Origin: Spirochaetaceae bacterium | GTDB taxonomy: Bacteria; Spirochaetota; Spirochaetia; Treponematales; Breznakiellaceae | Length of the DNA stretch: 47,726 nt | Assembly (NCBI GenBank): GCA_031278215.1 | Contig: JAITKV010000033.1 | Location: 1-47,726 of the forward strand | Reading direction: 5' to 3' | Part shown: positions 8,436 to 16,598 of the stretch, piece after piece | How positions within the stretch are numbered: the first letter of the stretch is position 1 | How the letters are laid out: the number at the start of each line of letters is the position of its first letter | The notes under the pieces: generated by a model | Databases searched by the model: none | What the model was told of the DNA's origin: nothing | The model's input: the letters and a program-made list of their open reading frames with translations, nothing else | Made by a program: the position numbers and the translations under genes

Positions 8436-9425
8436 GTGAATACCGGCGACAAAACCGCCGGCCAGGCGCAGATGCTTGCCAACCGCCTTGTAAAACGGCA
8501 AAAGCATCTGGGTAAATGGGCCCGCCGCCGCCGGATCAATGCATATCGCCTTTATGACCGGGATATTCCGGAAATACCCCTGGTGCTGGACTGGTACAAC
8601 GGCGCCGTCTCCGGGGCCCTGTACAAGCGGCCCTATGAAAAGGATCCCGGGGAGGAAGAACAGTGGCTGGAAGCCATGCGGCAGGGAACCGCCCGGGCCC
8701 TGGGAATAAACCCTTCCCGAATATTCATCAAGTTCCGGGAGCCCCAGCGGGGAAAGGCCCAGTACCACAAAACCGGCGCCGGGGAATTTTTAACGGAGGT
8801 TTCCGAAGACCAGATGCGGTTCCGGGTAAATCTGTCCGGCTACCTGGACACGGGACTTTTTCTTGACCGGCGGCTCCTCCGCGTGCGGATCCGGAAAGAG
8901 GCCGCCGGCAGGCGGGTCCTTAACCTGTTCAGCTATACCGGCGCCTTTTCCGTCTGCGCCGCGGCGGGGGGAGCGGCCCTGGTAGATTCGGTGGATCTTT
9001 CCAACACCTACCTGGACTGGGCCCGGGAGAATTTTCTTCTTAACGGCCCCCTTCTGGCAGACGGAAATTGTAACTGCCGTTTTATCCGGGAGGATGTTCT
9101 GCGGTTTCTGGACGGGGCGGCCGGGGAAAACCGGAAATGGGATCTTATCATCCTGGATCCCCCGGCGTTTTCCAATTCAAAAAAAATGGCCCTTTCCTTT
9201 GACCTTCGCCGGGATCACCGGGAATTGCTGGCAAAATGCTTTCGGGTTCTTGAAGGCGGGGGAACCCTGTACCTTAGCGCCAATGTTCACCGGTTCAAGC
9301 TGGAACTGCCCGCCGGGGGCCGGACCGGGAATATCGTCCCGGAAGATATTTCCGAAGGGCTTCGGGACGAAGATTACCGGGGCAGGCGGATCCCCGCCGC
9401 ATACCGGATCCGCCTTCCGGGGTAG
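8436..9425 (+). CDS. 23S rRNA methyltransferase, RlmK-like, stand-alone
   Basis: 329 aa. Resembles the C-terminal half of E. coli RlmKL, which makes m7G2069 in 23S rRNA: an N-terminal PUA/EEHEE-like part with YRLYDRDIPE and REPQRGKAQYHK, then a Rossmann SAM-binding domain with FSYTGAFSVCAA, a glycine-rich motif I, and the DPPAFSNSKKM catalytic loop followed by RDHRELL. The RlmL half (THUMP plus first methyltransferase) is absent, so it is a single-activity enzyme or has a related target such as RlmI's. GTG start at 8436 follows CGGGGGACC. Starts 51 nt after glmS on the same strand. Confidence 0.85.
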   Translation: MNTGDKTAGQAQMLANRLVKRQKHLGKWARRRRINAYRLYDRDIPEIPLVLDWYNGAVSGALYKRPYEKDPGEEEQWLEAMRQGTARALGINPSRIFIKFREPQRGKAQYHKTGAGEFLTEVSEDQMRFRVNLSGYLDTGLFLDRRLLRVRIRKEAAGRRVLNLFSYTGAFSVCAAAGGAALVDSVDLSNTYLDWARENFLLNGPLLADGNCNCRFIREDVLRFLDGAAGENRKWDLIILDPPAFSNSKKMALSFDLRRDHRELLAKCFRVLEGGGTLYLSANVHRFKLELPAGGRTGNIVPEDISEGLRDEDYRGRRIPAAYRIRLPG

Positions 9426-9462
9426 GCCCCGGCCGCCGGGGATTCGCAGTTTACGGTAAGCG

Positions 9463-9500
9463 AAAACCGCCGGACCGGACACGCGCCCGTGATCTGGCGG
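9463..9500 (-). terminator. Probable terminator after rpmE
   Basis: On the minus strand CCGCCAGA pairs with TCCGGCGG (7 of 8 bp) and TTTT follows, about 70 nt past the rpmE stop. It lies between two convergent genes. The loop is long (18 nt), so the call is moderate. Confidence 0.45.
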
Positions 9501-9569
9501 CTTCTTTTGTCTGAGCGTTCGCGTTTGTCCGTGTCCCTTCGTGCGGGCTGGGGTATTTCAGCGGCCCCC

Positions 9570-9779
9570 TTACTGGGGTTCTTTGATGTTGTATTTTCTT
9601 CTGAACCGTTCTATGCGGCCTGCGGTATCCACCAGTTTTTGCTTTCCCGTAAAAAAAGGATGGCAGGCGGAACAAATCTCGACTTTAATATCCTTAACGG
9701 TGGTTCGGGTTTCAATAACATTGCCACAGGCGCAGCTTATGGTGGTAAGCTCATATTTGGGGTGTATTTTTTCTTTCAT
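9570..9779 (-). CDS. rpmE: Ribosomal protein L31
   Basis: 69-aa large-subunit protein. [10 protein letters not shown] start, CAC and [13 protein letters not shown] motifs identify the zinc-binding (C+) type of L31, in which the cysteines hold zinc. [13 protein letters not shown] is the usual C-terminal helix. It lies 129 nt downstream of rho on the same strand, a pairing seen in many bacteria. Confidence 0.97.
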   Translation of the reverse strand: MKEKIHPKYELTTISCACGNVIETRTTVKDIKVEICSACHPFFTGKQKLVDTAGRIERFRRKYNIKEPQ

Positions 9780-9908
9780 CGCGATAAAATCCTCCGTATT
9801 TCATCCATCGGCATTCCGTCGGGGATTACGTGTTCTTATGCATACGGCTGCACCGGTGTTCGCATAGGGCCCGCAGGCCATGCTACAGTGTGGCCCGTAA
9901 AGCCGCCC

Positions 9909-11462
9909 TTAGTCAACTCCCGCGGCGCCGGTGTTCATCGACTTTAAAAAGGCTTCGTTATTCTTGCTTTTCTTCATCCTGTCAACCAGCAGTTCCATAA
10001 TTTCAATATCGTCCATGGGGTTGATTACCTTGCGGAGGATCCATATCTTTTGAAGCTCCTCTTCGGACAGAAGAAGCTCTTCTTTCCTGGTCCCGGATTT
10101 TTTGATGTTAATGGCCGGGAAAAGCCGCCGGTCGGAAATCCGCCGGTCCAGGTTTATTTCCATATTACCGGTACCCTTAAATTCCTCAAAGATAACTTCG
10201 TCCATGCGGCTGCCGGTTTCTACCAGGGCGGTGGAAATAATCGTCAGGCTTCCCCCTTCCTCAATATTTCTCGCGGCGCCGAAAAAGCGCTTTGGCTTGT
10301 GCAGGGCGTTGGAATCCACGCCGCCGGAAAGAATTTTGCCCGACGCGGGAACGGTCTGGTTATAGGCCCGGGCAAGGCGGGTAATAGAATCCAAAAGGAT
10401 CACCACGTCCTTTTTATGTTCCACCAGCCGTTTTGCCTTTTCCAGGACCATTTCCGTTACCTGTACATGCCGGGTCGCCTGTTCATCAAAGGTGGAAGAG
10501 ATAACCTCGGCCCGGACGGTCCGTTCCATATCGGTTACTTCTTCGGGCCGTTCGTCAATAAGAAGCACGATAAGGTAAACCTCCGGATGGTTTTGGGTTA
10601 TCGCGTTGGCAATCTTTTGCATCATGATCGTTTTTCCCGTTCTGGGGGGGGCCACAATAATGGACCGCTGGCCCTTTCCGATGGGGCAAAACAGGTTAAT
10701 AATGCGCTCGCTTATTCCTTCGGTAACCGTTTCAAGATTAAGTTTTTCGTTCGGGTACAGGGGGGTAAGGTTGTCAAAGGGAATGCGGTTTTGGGCCACC
10801 GTGGGATCGTCGTAGTTAACCGTCTCTACCCGCAGCATGGCAAAAAACCGTTCCTGTTCCTTGGGGCTGCGGATCTGGCCGTAAACGGTATCCCCGGTTT
10901 TTAAGGCAAAAAGCCGTATCTGGCTTGGGCTGATATAAATATCGTCGGGGCCGGGAAGATACGAATTCTGGGGGCTCCGTAAAAATCCATACCCGTCGGG
11001 AAGGATCTCCAGGGATCCGTAGGCATAGATGATCCCCCCCCGTTCCGTATGGGCCTTGAGGATGGAAAAGATAATTTCCTGTTTTTTAAGGGCGATCATA
11101 TCTTCGTGGGTAATGTTATAACTTGCCGCCAGTTCCCGCAGATCCACCATGTTAAGCCGGATAAGCTCGTTAATAGAAAGCCGGGGCTTGCCGTTATCCT
11201 CTCCGGCCCGGGGTACGGGTTTACCGTAAATATCGGGCATGGAAGGAAGCCTGGGCATAAAGGATCCGGTAAAGGCCGGGGCGGGATCTTTTGTTTTTTC
11301 CTCTTCCGCCATACCGGTTTCGTCTTCCTGTACAACCCGGCGGGGCCGGGTCTTAACTACCACCTTGCCGGGACCTCCTTCCTCGTTCCGCTCTTCATCG
11401 CCTTGATCGTTTCCGTTTAATCCTCCGGCCTTAAGGGTCCGGGGTTTCCTTAAATAGGGCAT
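9909..11462 (-). CDS. rho: Transcription termination factor Rho
   Basis: Hexameric RNA helicase that ends transcription at unstructured C-rich RNA. 517 aa. The first 100 residues are a charged, low-complexity extension (family core is about 420 aa), then the Rho N-domain [10 protein letters not shown], the cold-shock RNA-binding fold with [16 protein letters not shown], and the ATPase with Walker [18 protein letters not shown] and [16 protein letters not shown] 11462 follows GAGGAG and lies 3 nt from the cinA-like stop, so it is in the same operon. Confidence 0.97.
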   Translation of the reverse strand: MPYLRKPRTLKAGGLNGNDQGDEERNEEGGPGKVVVKTRPRRVVQEDETGMAEEEKTKDPAPAFTGSFMPRLPSMPDIYGKPVPRAGEDNGKPRLSINELIRLNMVDLRELAASYNITHEDMIALKKQEIIFSILKAHTERGGIIYAYGSLEILPDGYGFLRSPQNSYLPGPDDIYISPSQIRLFALKTGDTVYGQIRSPKEQERFFAMLRVETVNYDDPTVAQNRIPFDNLTPLYPNEKLNLETVTEGISERIINLFCPIGKGQRSIIVAPPRTGKTIMMQKIANAITQNHPEVYLIVLLIDERPEEVTDMERTVRAEVISSTFDEQATRHVQVTEMVLEKAKRLVEHKKDVVILLDSITRLARAYNQTVPASGKILSGGVDSNALHKPKRFFGAARNIEEGGSLTIISTALVETGSRMDEVIFEEFKGTGNMEINLDRRISDRRLFPAINIKKSGTRKEELLLSEEELQKIWILRKVINPMDDIEIMELLVDRMKKSKNNEAFLKSMNTGAAGVD

Positions 11463-11465
11463 AGC

Positions 11466-11945
11466 CTACTCCTCTAACAGTTGTTTGCGTATTTGCTCTA
11501 ACGCTTTCCCCGCCGCTTTTACACGTATCGCGTTTCGGGGGCCGTTAAAATGAAATTGCGTGGTTTGGACCTTTCCGTTCCGCAGGGCGGTTCCTATCCA
11601 CACGGTTCCAACCGGAACCAAAGAACCGTCTCCGCCGGGACCTGCAAGGCCGGTTACGGAAACCGCCGCATGGGCGCCGCTTTTTTCCAGGGCCCCCACT
11701 GCCATGGCCCGGGCGGTTTCCCCGCTTACCAATCCGTACTTTACAAGAACTTCCTCCGCCATACCCAGCATCTTTACCTTTGCCTGGGCCGTATAACATA
11801 CAAAGGAACCCCAAAAACAGGCGGAGGCGCCGGGTATTTCTCCCAGCATGCTTCCCACCATCCCCGCGGTGCAGGATTCCGCCGCCGCTAAAAAAAGGGA
11901 CCGTTCCCTTAAAAGTTTAACCAGACGCTCCGCGGCGCTATCCAT
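11466..11945 (-). CDS. pncC: CinA C-terminal domain protein (NMN amidohydrolase PncC)
   Basis: Predicted to convert nicotinamide mononucleotide to nicotinate mononucleotide and ammonia in NAD recycling. About 159 aa, only the amidase half of CinA. Motifs: LAAAESCTAGMVG near the start, then VSVTGLAGPGGD and VPVGTVWIG. The ATG at 11945 overlaps the bactofilin stop, so coupling is likely; a longer start at 11978 would overlap more. An unrelated NAD enzyme (nudC) is 10 kb away. Confidence 0.9.
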   Translation of the reverse strand: MDSAAERLVKLLRERSLFLAAAESCTAGMVGSMLGEIPGASACFWGSFVCYTAQAKVKMLGMAEEVLVKYGLVSGETARAMAVGALEKSGAHAAVSVTGLAGPGGDGSLVPVGTVWIGTALRNGKVQTTQFHFNGPRNAIRVKAAGKALEQIRKQLLEE

Positions 11946-12348
11946 GAGGCCTTTGCAGTTCCGAACGTATCTCTTCAATGGGCCGGGAAAAAATTTCCAC
12001 CTCCCGTTCCGTCCCGGTCATGCTGCACTGTCCTTCAAAAAGAACGCCGTCGGCGATGCGCAGCCGGGAAGCGCTTACATCCCCTCGAACCTGGGACCCG
12101 CTTAACATATCTATCTTGTCCACCGCCCGGACCTGGCCGCTTACGGAACCGTGAACGGTTAGGGATGTTACCGAAATATGATCCGCATCTATCACCGCTC
12201 CCTTGTCCACAATCAAGGCCCCGGTAGCCTCTATGGTTCCCTTAAATTTTCCCTGTATGCAAAGCGTTTCCTTAAACCGTAAAACACCGTCCAAATTGAC
12301 GGTATTGCCCAGCACGATTACCCTGGACCGTTTTTTCCCCGGCTTCAT
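11938..12348 (-). CDS. Bactofilin family cytoskeletal protein
   Basis: 136 aa, one polymer-forming DUF583 domain: a repeating right-handed beta-helix pattern (VLRFKETLCIQGKFKG, ALIVDKGAVIDADHISV, LTVHGSVSGQV) with short flanks. Bactofilins form filaments used in cell shape, and in spirochaetes they affect helical form. The gene overlaps its neighbours by 4 nt (upstream) and 8 nt (downstream), tying it to an envelope and regulatory operon. Confidence 0.92.
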   Translation of the reverse strand: MKPGKKRSRVIVLGNTVNLDGVLRFKETLCIQGKFKGTIEATGALIVDKGAVIDADHISVTSLTVHGSVSGQVRAVDKIDMLSGSQVRGDVSASRLRIADGVLFEGQCSMTGTEREVEIFSRPIEEIRSELQRPHG

Positions 12349-13058
12349 ACCTGTTCCTGCTGCAAAGACCGGCGTATCTGTTTTTCCAGTATATTAAGGC
12401 CTATTTCGTTTTTCTTCAAGTTTTCCCACTCCACCATGGTCCGTTCAATCCGGGCGTCCAGGCCCGCAATGTTTTTCCGCACCCTCTGAGTTTTTTTTGT
12501 CAGTTCCACCAGCAAGGCCGCAAGCTCCTCCTGGGTAAGACCCTGGGCGTTTATCTTTCCTATGGTTTCATCCAGATCGTCCATGGTCCGGATAAATTCA
12601 AAGACATTGGTTTTTATATCGGAACTAAGTTCCTCCGCCAGGGAAAGCCGGAATTCCCGGGCCACCAGCTGGCTAAAAAGCTCCCGGTTCCGCAGAACCG
12701 CCCTAATCCGGGCCAGCACCTCGGAAAAATTAAAGGGTTTTGTAATATAATCGTCAACCCCCATTTCAAACCCTTCTACTTTATCTTTTACGTCGTCCAG
12801 GGCCGAAAGCATGATTATGGGGATTTCCTTATATTTTGGATCCGCCTTAAGGATTTTGGTCAATTCCCAGCCCGACATTTTAGGCATAATATTATCAAGT
12901 ATAATAAGATCGGGAAAGAACTTCTTTACCATGGCAAGTCCTTCCTCGCCATTACCCGCCTTTTCTACCACAAAGCCAAGCTTTGAAAGCATTACTTCAA
13001 AGAAATCCAAATTTATGATCTCGTCATCCACAACAAGTATTTTTTTGCGGGTACTCAT
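12345..13058 (-). CDS. Single-domain response regulator with helical C-terminus
   Basis: 237 aa. Residues 1-125 are a receiver domain: acidic pair D11/D12, phosphoacceptor D55 in LIILDNIMP, LSALDD and the lysine in ITKPF. The remaining 110 residues are charged and helical (coiled-coil like), with no DNA-binding or enzymatic domain. The output may therefore be protein binding. ATG at 13058 follows AGGAAGG and overlaps the lnt stop as ATGA; longer frames upstream only run through lnt sequence. No histidine kinase is in the window. Confidence 0.9.
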   Translation of the reverse strand: MSTRKKILVVDDEIINLDFFEVMLSKLGFVVEKAGNGEEGLAMVKKFFPDLIILDNIMPKMSGWELTKILKADPKYKEIPIIMLSALDDVKDKVEGFEMGVDDYITKPFNFSEVLARIRAVLRNRELFSQLVAREFRLSLAEELSSDIKTNVFEFIRTMDDLDETIGKINAQGLTQEELAALLVELTKKTQRVRKNIAGLDARIERTMVEWENLKKNEIGLNILEKQIRRSLQQEQV

Positions 13059-14680
13059 GTATTCCTTCCTGTTTTGATTGATCTTAGTATAACCGGAATT
13101 ACGCCAATAAGCAAGAGCAGGACGGCGCAGAATAAAAAAAGAATTCCCCATATATCCCCCCACCGGGTGTAGGGGCTTATATTTGTCAATAGGGGGACCC
13201 GGACCGTAAGAAAGGCCGGAGTAAAAGGCTCTGCCATGGCCAGGATCCTTCCGGAGGGATCTATTGCGCAGGTTTGGCCCGTGGTGGTGGATCGAACCAG
13301 GGAGCGGCGGTTTTCCACCGCCCGGAACACCGCCATGGACAGGTGCTGCATCTGGCAGGAAAGGCTCTCTGCCCATCCGTCGTTTGAAAGGTTTACAATA
13401 AGTTCCGCTCCGTTCCGGGTAAAATCCCTGGAAATGTATCCAAAGGTATCTTCAAAGCAAATGGGACTGGAAAACCGGATTTTTCCCGTGTCAAAAACCA
13501 CCGCTTCCCTGCCGGGGGTCCAGAACTGAGTCCCGGTCCCGGCCAGGGCCCTGTAAAGGCGGGGAAAGATCCGTTCATAGGGGAAGTATTCGGCAAAGGG
13601 CACCAGATGCATCTTCCGGTATACTCCTGATATTTCGGCCCCCCGGAAGAGCAGGGCTCCGTTATAATCCACCCTGTCCCAGCGGCCCTGCGGGGTAGCT
13701 TCCAGCCGGCCGTCGTCATTGCCGATTAAAAAAGGGACCCCCTGGGGGGCAAGGAAATCCAACAGTTCCTTGACCAGTTCGTAGGATTCCGCTTCGTCCC
13801 GGTAGTTCAGGTGCCAAAAAATACGGGGCACAAAGGCGGTTTCGGGCCATACCACCAGATCCGTACCGGGCTCCGCCGCCAGCGCGTTCCGGGAAAGCCC
13901 GGTAAGGGCCGCCAGGATACGCCGGCTTTGACCGGGGGTATCGGCTTTCCAGGGATCGGCGTTCTGCTGAATCAGGGCAACATGGGCCGCCGGCGCCGCC
14001 GCGTAGTCCGCCGGGGATACAAGGCCGAAAATCAGCGTCCCCGCCAAGGCCGCCCCCCAGGCAAGGGCCGGAACAATTTCCCGGCGGAACCCTCTTCGGG
14101 CGGCGCCGGCGGCGTTTTTCCGGGCAAGGCTTTCCCCGGCGGCCCCTTCCGGCCCCTCCAAAACCCCCGCGAGGTACGCCGAAGGAAACAGCACCAGGGC
14201 GGAAACACCCCAGACCCCCGTTATCGAGGCAATCTGGATTAGCGGCAGAATCTGCCACTGGGTATAGCCGGTGATCCCGTAGGGAAAACCAAGGAAGCCC
14301 TTGGTCCGCAGGTATTCATAGGAAAGCCACATAAGCCATTGAAGAAGATAGCCCCTGCGGGGATAGAGGATCAGGGCCCATTTTAAGAGGGGAAAAAGCA
14401 GGGCCATGTAAAAAAGCTGGAGGGAGCAGGCAAAAATCCCCCCCAGGGGATGAAAGGCCCCCAGCCAGGGGGCAAAAAAAAAGTAGGACAGGTAGCCGTA
14501 AAAAGCCCCCAGGAGAACCAGGGGCCCGGTTCCCACCCGGCGGATAACCCAAAAAACCGGCGCATAGGCAACCCAAGCCAGGAAAGGAAGCCCCTGGGTA
14601 AAGACAGGATTGGGAAAGGAGGCGGCAAACATCAATGCGCCCCCCAGAAGCAGAACCAGGCAGCCGGCAAAAGACTTCAC
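13055..14680 (-). CDS. lnt: Apolipoprotein N-acyltransferase
   Basis: Adds the third acyl chain to lipoproteins in the inner membrane. 541 aa: about six hydrophobic helices in the first 200 residues and one at the C-terminus, flanking a nitrilase-fold domain with the Glu-Lys-Cys triad in WPETAF (about E280), YRKMHLVPF (about K355) and ICFEDTF (about C407). The many lipoproteins in this window are likely substrates. GTG start at 14680, 3 nt after the HU stop, with no strong Shine-Dalgarno, so probably coupled. A Gly/Ala-rich stretch near residues 175-200 looks like a linker insertion. Confidence 0.93.
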   Translation of the reverse strand: MKSFAGCLVLLLGGALMFAASFPNPVFTQGLPFLAWVAYAPVFWVIRRVGTGPLVLLGAFYGYLSYFFFAPWLGAFHPLGGIFACSLQLFYMALLFPLLKWALILYPRRGYLLQWLMWLSYEYLRTKGFLGFPYGITGYTQWQILPLIQIASITGVWGVSALVLFPSAYLAGVLEGPEGAAGESLARKNAAGAARRGFRREIVPALAWGAALAGTLIFGLVSPADYAAAPAAHVALIQQNADPWKADTPGQSRRILAALTGLSRNALAAEPGTDLVVWPETAFVPRIFWHLNYRDEAESYELVKELLDFLAPQGVPFLIGNDDGRLEATPQGRWDRVDYNGALLFRGAEISGVYRKMHLVPFAEYFPYERIFPRLYRALAGTGTQFWTPGREAVVFDTGKIRFSSPICFEDTFGYISRDFTRNGAELIVNLSNDGWAESLSCQMQHLSMAVFRAVENRRSLVRSTTTGQTCAIDPSGRILAMAEPFTPAFLTVRVPLLTNISPYTRWGDIWGILFLFCAVLLLLIGVIPVILRSIKTGRNT

Positions 14681-14683
14681 GTC

Positions 14684-15004
14684 TTAATCATCCGGTTCTT
14701 CCGTTTGGGGAAGGGTCCATACCGCCTGTTTAAGTTCCCGGCCGGGCCGAAAAGCGGCAATCCCGTGGGAAGTAACGGAAATCTCTTTTCCGGTCTTGGG
14801 GTTCCGGGCCTTTCGCCGGCCCTTGCGTATCCGGGTTTCAAAGGTGCCAAAACCCCGGAATTCTATTAGCCCCCCGGCGGCCAGGGTATTTTTTATCGCT
14901 TCGAACGTCAGTTCCACCACCGTTTTGATTTCCTTACGGTTTACCCCTGTCTTTTCGTATATGGAATCGATAATTTCCAGCTTTGTAATTTTTTTCCCGG
15001 CCAT
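14684..15004 (-). CDS. HU/IHF family DNA-binding protein
   Basis: 106 aa. Nucleoid protein of the HU/IHF fold: KKITKLEIIDSIYEKTG start, helix pair, then IEFRGFGTFETRIRKGRRKARNP, the conserved arm that enters the minor groove. The C-terminal tail is slightly longer than plain HU and acidic at its end. Placed between rpsT and lnt on the same strand; which of HU or IHF it acts like cannot be decided from sequence. Confidence 0.93.
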   Translation of the reverse strand: MAGKKITKLEIIDSIYEKTGVNRKEIKTVVELTFEAIKNTLAAGGLIEFRGFGTFETRIRKGRRKARNPKTGKEISVTSHGIAAFRPGRELKQAVWTLPQTEEPDD

Positions 15005-15057
15005 ACCGCCCTCTGGTAGAGAATATTCGGAAAAAGGCTCTAAGCCCCCGCAGGGTC

Positions 15058-15333
15058 CTACTGTGCTGCTTTAAGCGTGTTAAAAAGCCGCTGCATTCGT
15101 GATTTTTTCCGGGCCGCGGAATTTTTCTTTACAATTCCTTTACGGGCGGCGGAGTCAATCTTTTGTATCATGTCTTTAAGCGCCGCCTCGGCTTCGCCGG
15201 TTTCTTTTTTCCGGGCCAAAAGGACAAATTTTTTCGCACTGGTTCTAACTGAACTTTTAACCGCCTTATTGTGCTTCCGGCGTTCTTCGCTTTGCCGGTG
15301 GCGTTTTTCCGCAGATTTGCCTTTGTGTATCAA
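15058..15333 (-). CDS. rpsT: Ribosomal protein S20
   Basis: 91-aa small-subunit protein, almost all Lys/Arg/Ala helix. KRHRQSEERRKHNKAVKSSVRT at the start and GIVKKNSAARKKSRMQRL near the end are the S20 signatures. It lies 32 nt after the small zinc-ribbon gene in the same direction. Confidence 0.95.
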   Translation of the reverse strand: MIHKGKSAEKRHRQSEERRKHNKAVKSSVRTSAKKFVLLARKKETGEAEAALKDMIQKIDSAARKGIVKKNSAARKKSRMQRLFNTLKAAQ

Positions 15334-15365
15334 AAATAACCTCCAAATCCCCTTTAAACGGGGAA

Positions 15366-15536
15366 TTATTTAAAATCAGAAGGCCGCCGCTCGACCCGCT
15401 TGCATTTTTCGCATTCCGCCTGGTTTTTTACCTTGCCGTTTTCAAAAACGGTCTTCATTTTAACTTCGCCCCCGCAGGAACAGAAAAATTTCTGGGTAGC
15501 GCTGGTTGTACGGGCGTTCTTACTGGCCTGGGCCAT
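15366..15536 (-). CDS. Small zinc-ribbon protein, 56 aa
   Basis: Open reading frame under 60 codons, easily missed. It starts ATG 15536 after AAGGAGA, encodes MAQASKNARTTSATQKFF, then CSC-GG and CEKCKR, and ends PSDFK. Four cysteines in two knuckles (positions 19, 21, 42, 45) predict one zinc site; the rest is basic, which suits RNA or ribosome binding. Position directly before rpsT and behind its own promoter supports it being real. It is not L33 or L36. Function unknown. Confidence 0.75.
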   Translation of the reverse strand: MAQASKNARTTSATQKFFCSCGGEVKMKTVFENGKVKNQAECEKCKRVERRPSDFK

Positions 15537-15588
15537 AATTTTCTCCTTAGGTCCTTAGATATAGATTCAAAAAATGTCGCTTTAGGTG

Positions 15589-15616
15589 AAGGTATCACAA
15601 AAAAACCGGCCTGTCA
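15589..15616 (-). promoter_or_regulatory. Promoter of the rpsT-rho operon
   Basis: On the minus strand TTGACA (15616-15611), 16 nt, then TACCTT (15594-15589). The -35 is perfect, the -10 partial. It is well placed for the 56-aa zinc-ribbon gene and the operon behind it. Confidence 0.55.
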
Positions 15617-15670
15617 ATATGCCCTGCGGCCGCGAAGGGTGATGAGAAAGCTAATCGCGGCCCAAATACC

Positions 15671-15842
15671 GCAAAACCCCGCGCCCGCTTTAGGCATCCA
15701 GGACGCCGCCGTATCCCAGGGGGCTGTCCGGAAAGCAGCAAACTTCCTGGACGGCCCTAAATGACGGATTCCAGGCCCGACCCCGCAGAGGCGGCTTGGA
15801 ATCCGTAGATTTTAGGCCAAAAGCCGCGGCGGGGTTTTAAGC
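15671..15842. other. Intergenic element with nested, competing inverted repeats
   Basis: This part of the 448-nt gap between 15537 and 15984 has no gene. Arm 15671-15695 pairs with 15816-15842; arm 15688-15703 pairs with 15745-15762; and 15753-15776 pairs with 15793-15818. The second and third pairings share bases, so they exclude one another. It lies between two outward promoters, so it is not a leader of either. It could be an independent structured RNA, or a non-autonomous repeat. Rest of the gap: promoters only. Confidence 0.6.
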
Positions 15843-15852
15843 TGGGTTATAC

Positions 15853-15881
15853 CTGACAAAGCCGGGCCTATCGTGTATAGT
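15853..15881 (+). promoter_or_regulatory. Promoter of the Rrf2 regulator
   Basis: CTGACA (15853-15858), 17 nt, TATAGT (15876-15881); both boxes are one base from consensus. It gives a leader of about 97 nt. A second TTGACA at 15892 lacks a good -10. Rrf2 proteins often repress their own gene, so an operator may lie here. Confidence 0.65.
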
Positions 15882-15984
15882 ATTCTTTATCTTGACAGTT
15901 ATGGTATTATTTGTGAACGGGGTGTGGTGAAGCTTTGGTTTTGTAAGGATACTCCGGGTCATTGCCGGAACAATTAAGGGGGAC

Positions 15985-16458
15985 ATGATGAGAATAACGA
16001 GGCGGGGACGGTATGCTTTGCGGGCCTCGGTTGCCCTTGCACGGCTTCAAAGCCAGGGGGCTCCGGTATCGATTAACCATCTGGCAGAGGCCGAAAACAT
16101 ATCCTCTGTTTTCCTGGAGCAAATCTTCTTTCGGCTGCGAAAGGCGGGCATTGTTAATTCGGTCCGGGGGCCCGGCGGGGGCTTTTCCTTTGCCAAACCC
16201 CTGGAACAGCTTACCGTCCGGGAAATACTTCTGGCCGCGGGGGAGGAACTGGAACTTACCGCCTGCGACAAGCGCGTTATAAACTGCAAGCGCATGGTAA
16301 CCTGCACCAGCCATTCGGTGTGGGACGAAGTTACCAATATCATAAACAGGTACCTGGAAAAAATAACCCTGGCCATGGTGTTACGGCGGGAAACCACCGG
16401 CAGCGAGCAGCCCGGCCGGGCCCTGGCCAAAACGATTCCGGCCGAGGAAACAGCCTAA
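15985..16458 (+). CDS. Rrf2 family transcriptional regulator (IscR-like)
   Basis: 157 aa. Winged-helix N-terminus MRITRRGRYALRASVALA, recognition part ISSVFLEQIFFRLRKAGIV, wing SVRGPGGGFSFAKP. Three cysteines and a histidine in CDKRVINCKRMVTCTSH match the C-x6-C-x5-C-xx-H spacing close to that of IscR, so an Fe-S cluster sensor is likely, reading cluster supply, redox or NO. The neighbours are not Fe-S genes. RBS AAGGGGGAC before ATG 15985. Confidence 0.9.
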   Translation: MMRITRRGRYALRASVALARLQSQGAPVSINHLAEAENISSVFLEQIFFRLRKAGIVNSVRGPGGGFSFAKPLEQLTVREILLAAGEELELTACDKRVINCKRMVTCTSHSVWDEVTNIINRYLEKITLAMVLRRETTGSEQPGRALAKTIPAEETA

Positions 16459-16522
16459 TGGCGGGGCCCGGGCAAAACCCGGCGCCGCAAATGCTTACCT
16501 TATAAAGAAACAGCAATTTTCT

Positions 16523-16533
16523 CCATAATATGG
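16523..16533. promoter_or_regulatory. Short palindrome upstream of the nucleoside transporter
   Basis: CCATAATATGG is a perfect palindrome about an A, in the 140-nt gap before the lipoprotein gene. It could be an operator, but there is no proof and chance occurrence is possible. Confidence 0.25.
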
Positions 16534-16598
16534 CCGTTTATTTATATTGACCGGGCAAGGAAAGGAAGATATGCTTATCCCCGGAGGAATACAAGGAA

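Noticed and set aside
10050-10904. Long open frame antisense to rho
   Set aside because: Shadow of the GC-rich rho gene; no ribosome site or recognisable domain.
13059-13376. Longer N-terminus for the response regulator
   Set aside because: It would lie inside lnt in another frame; ATG 13058 has a good ribosome site and begins the receiver fold.
15721-15745. SRP RNA-like GTCCGGAA followed by AGCAGC
   Set aside because: The GGA that closes the tetraloop stem and gives the symmetric loop of 4.5S RNA is missing, and the flanks pair differently.
16459-16598. Purine riboswitch before the nucleoside transporter
   Set aside because: No three-stem junction with the conserved purine-aptamer bases could be found.
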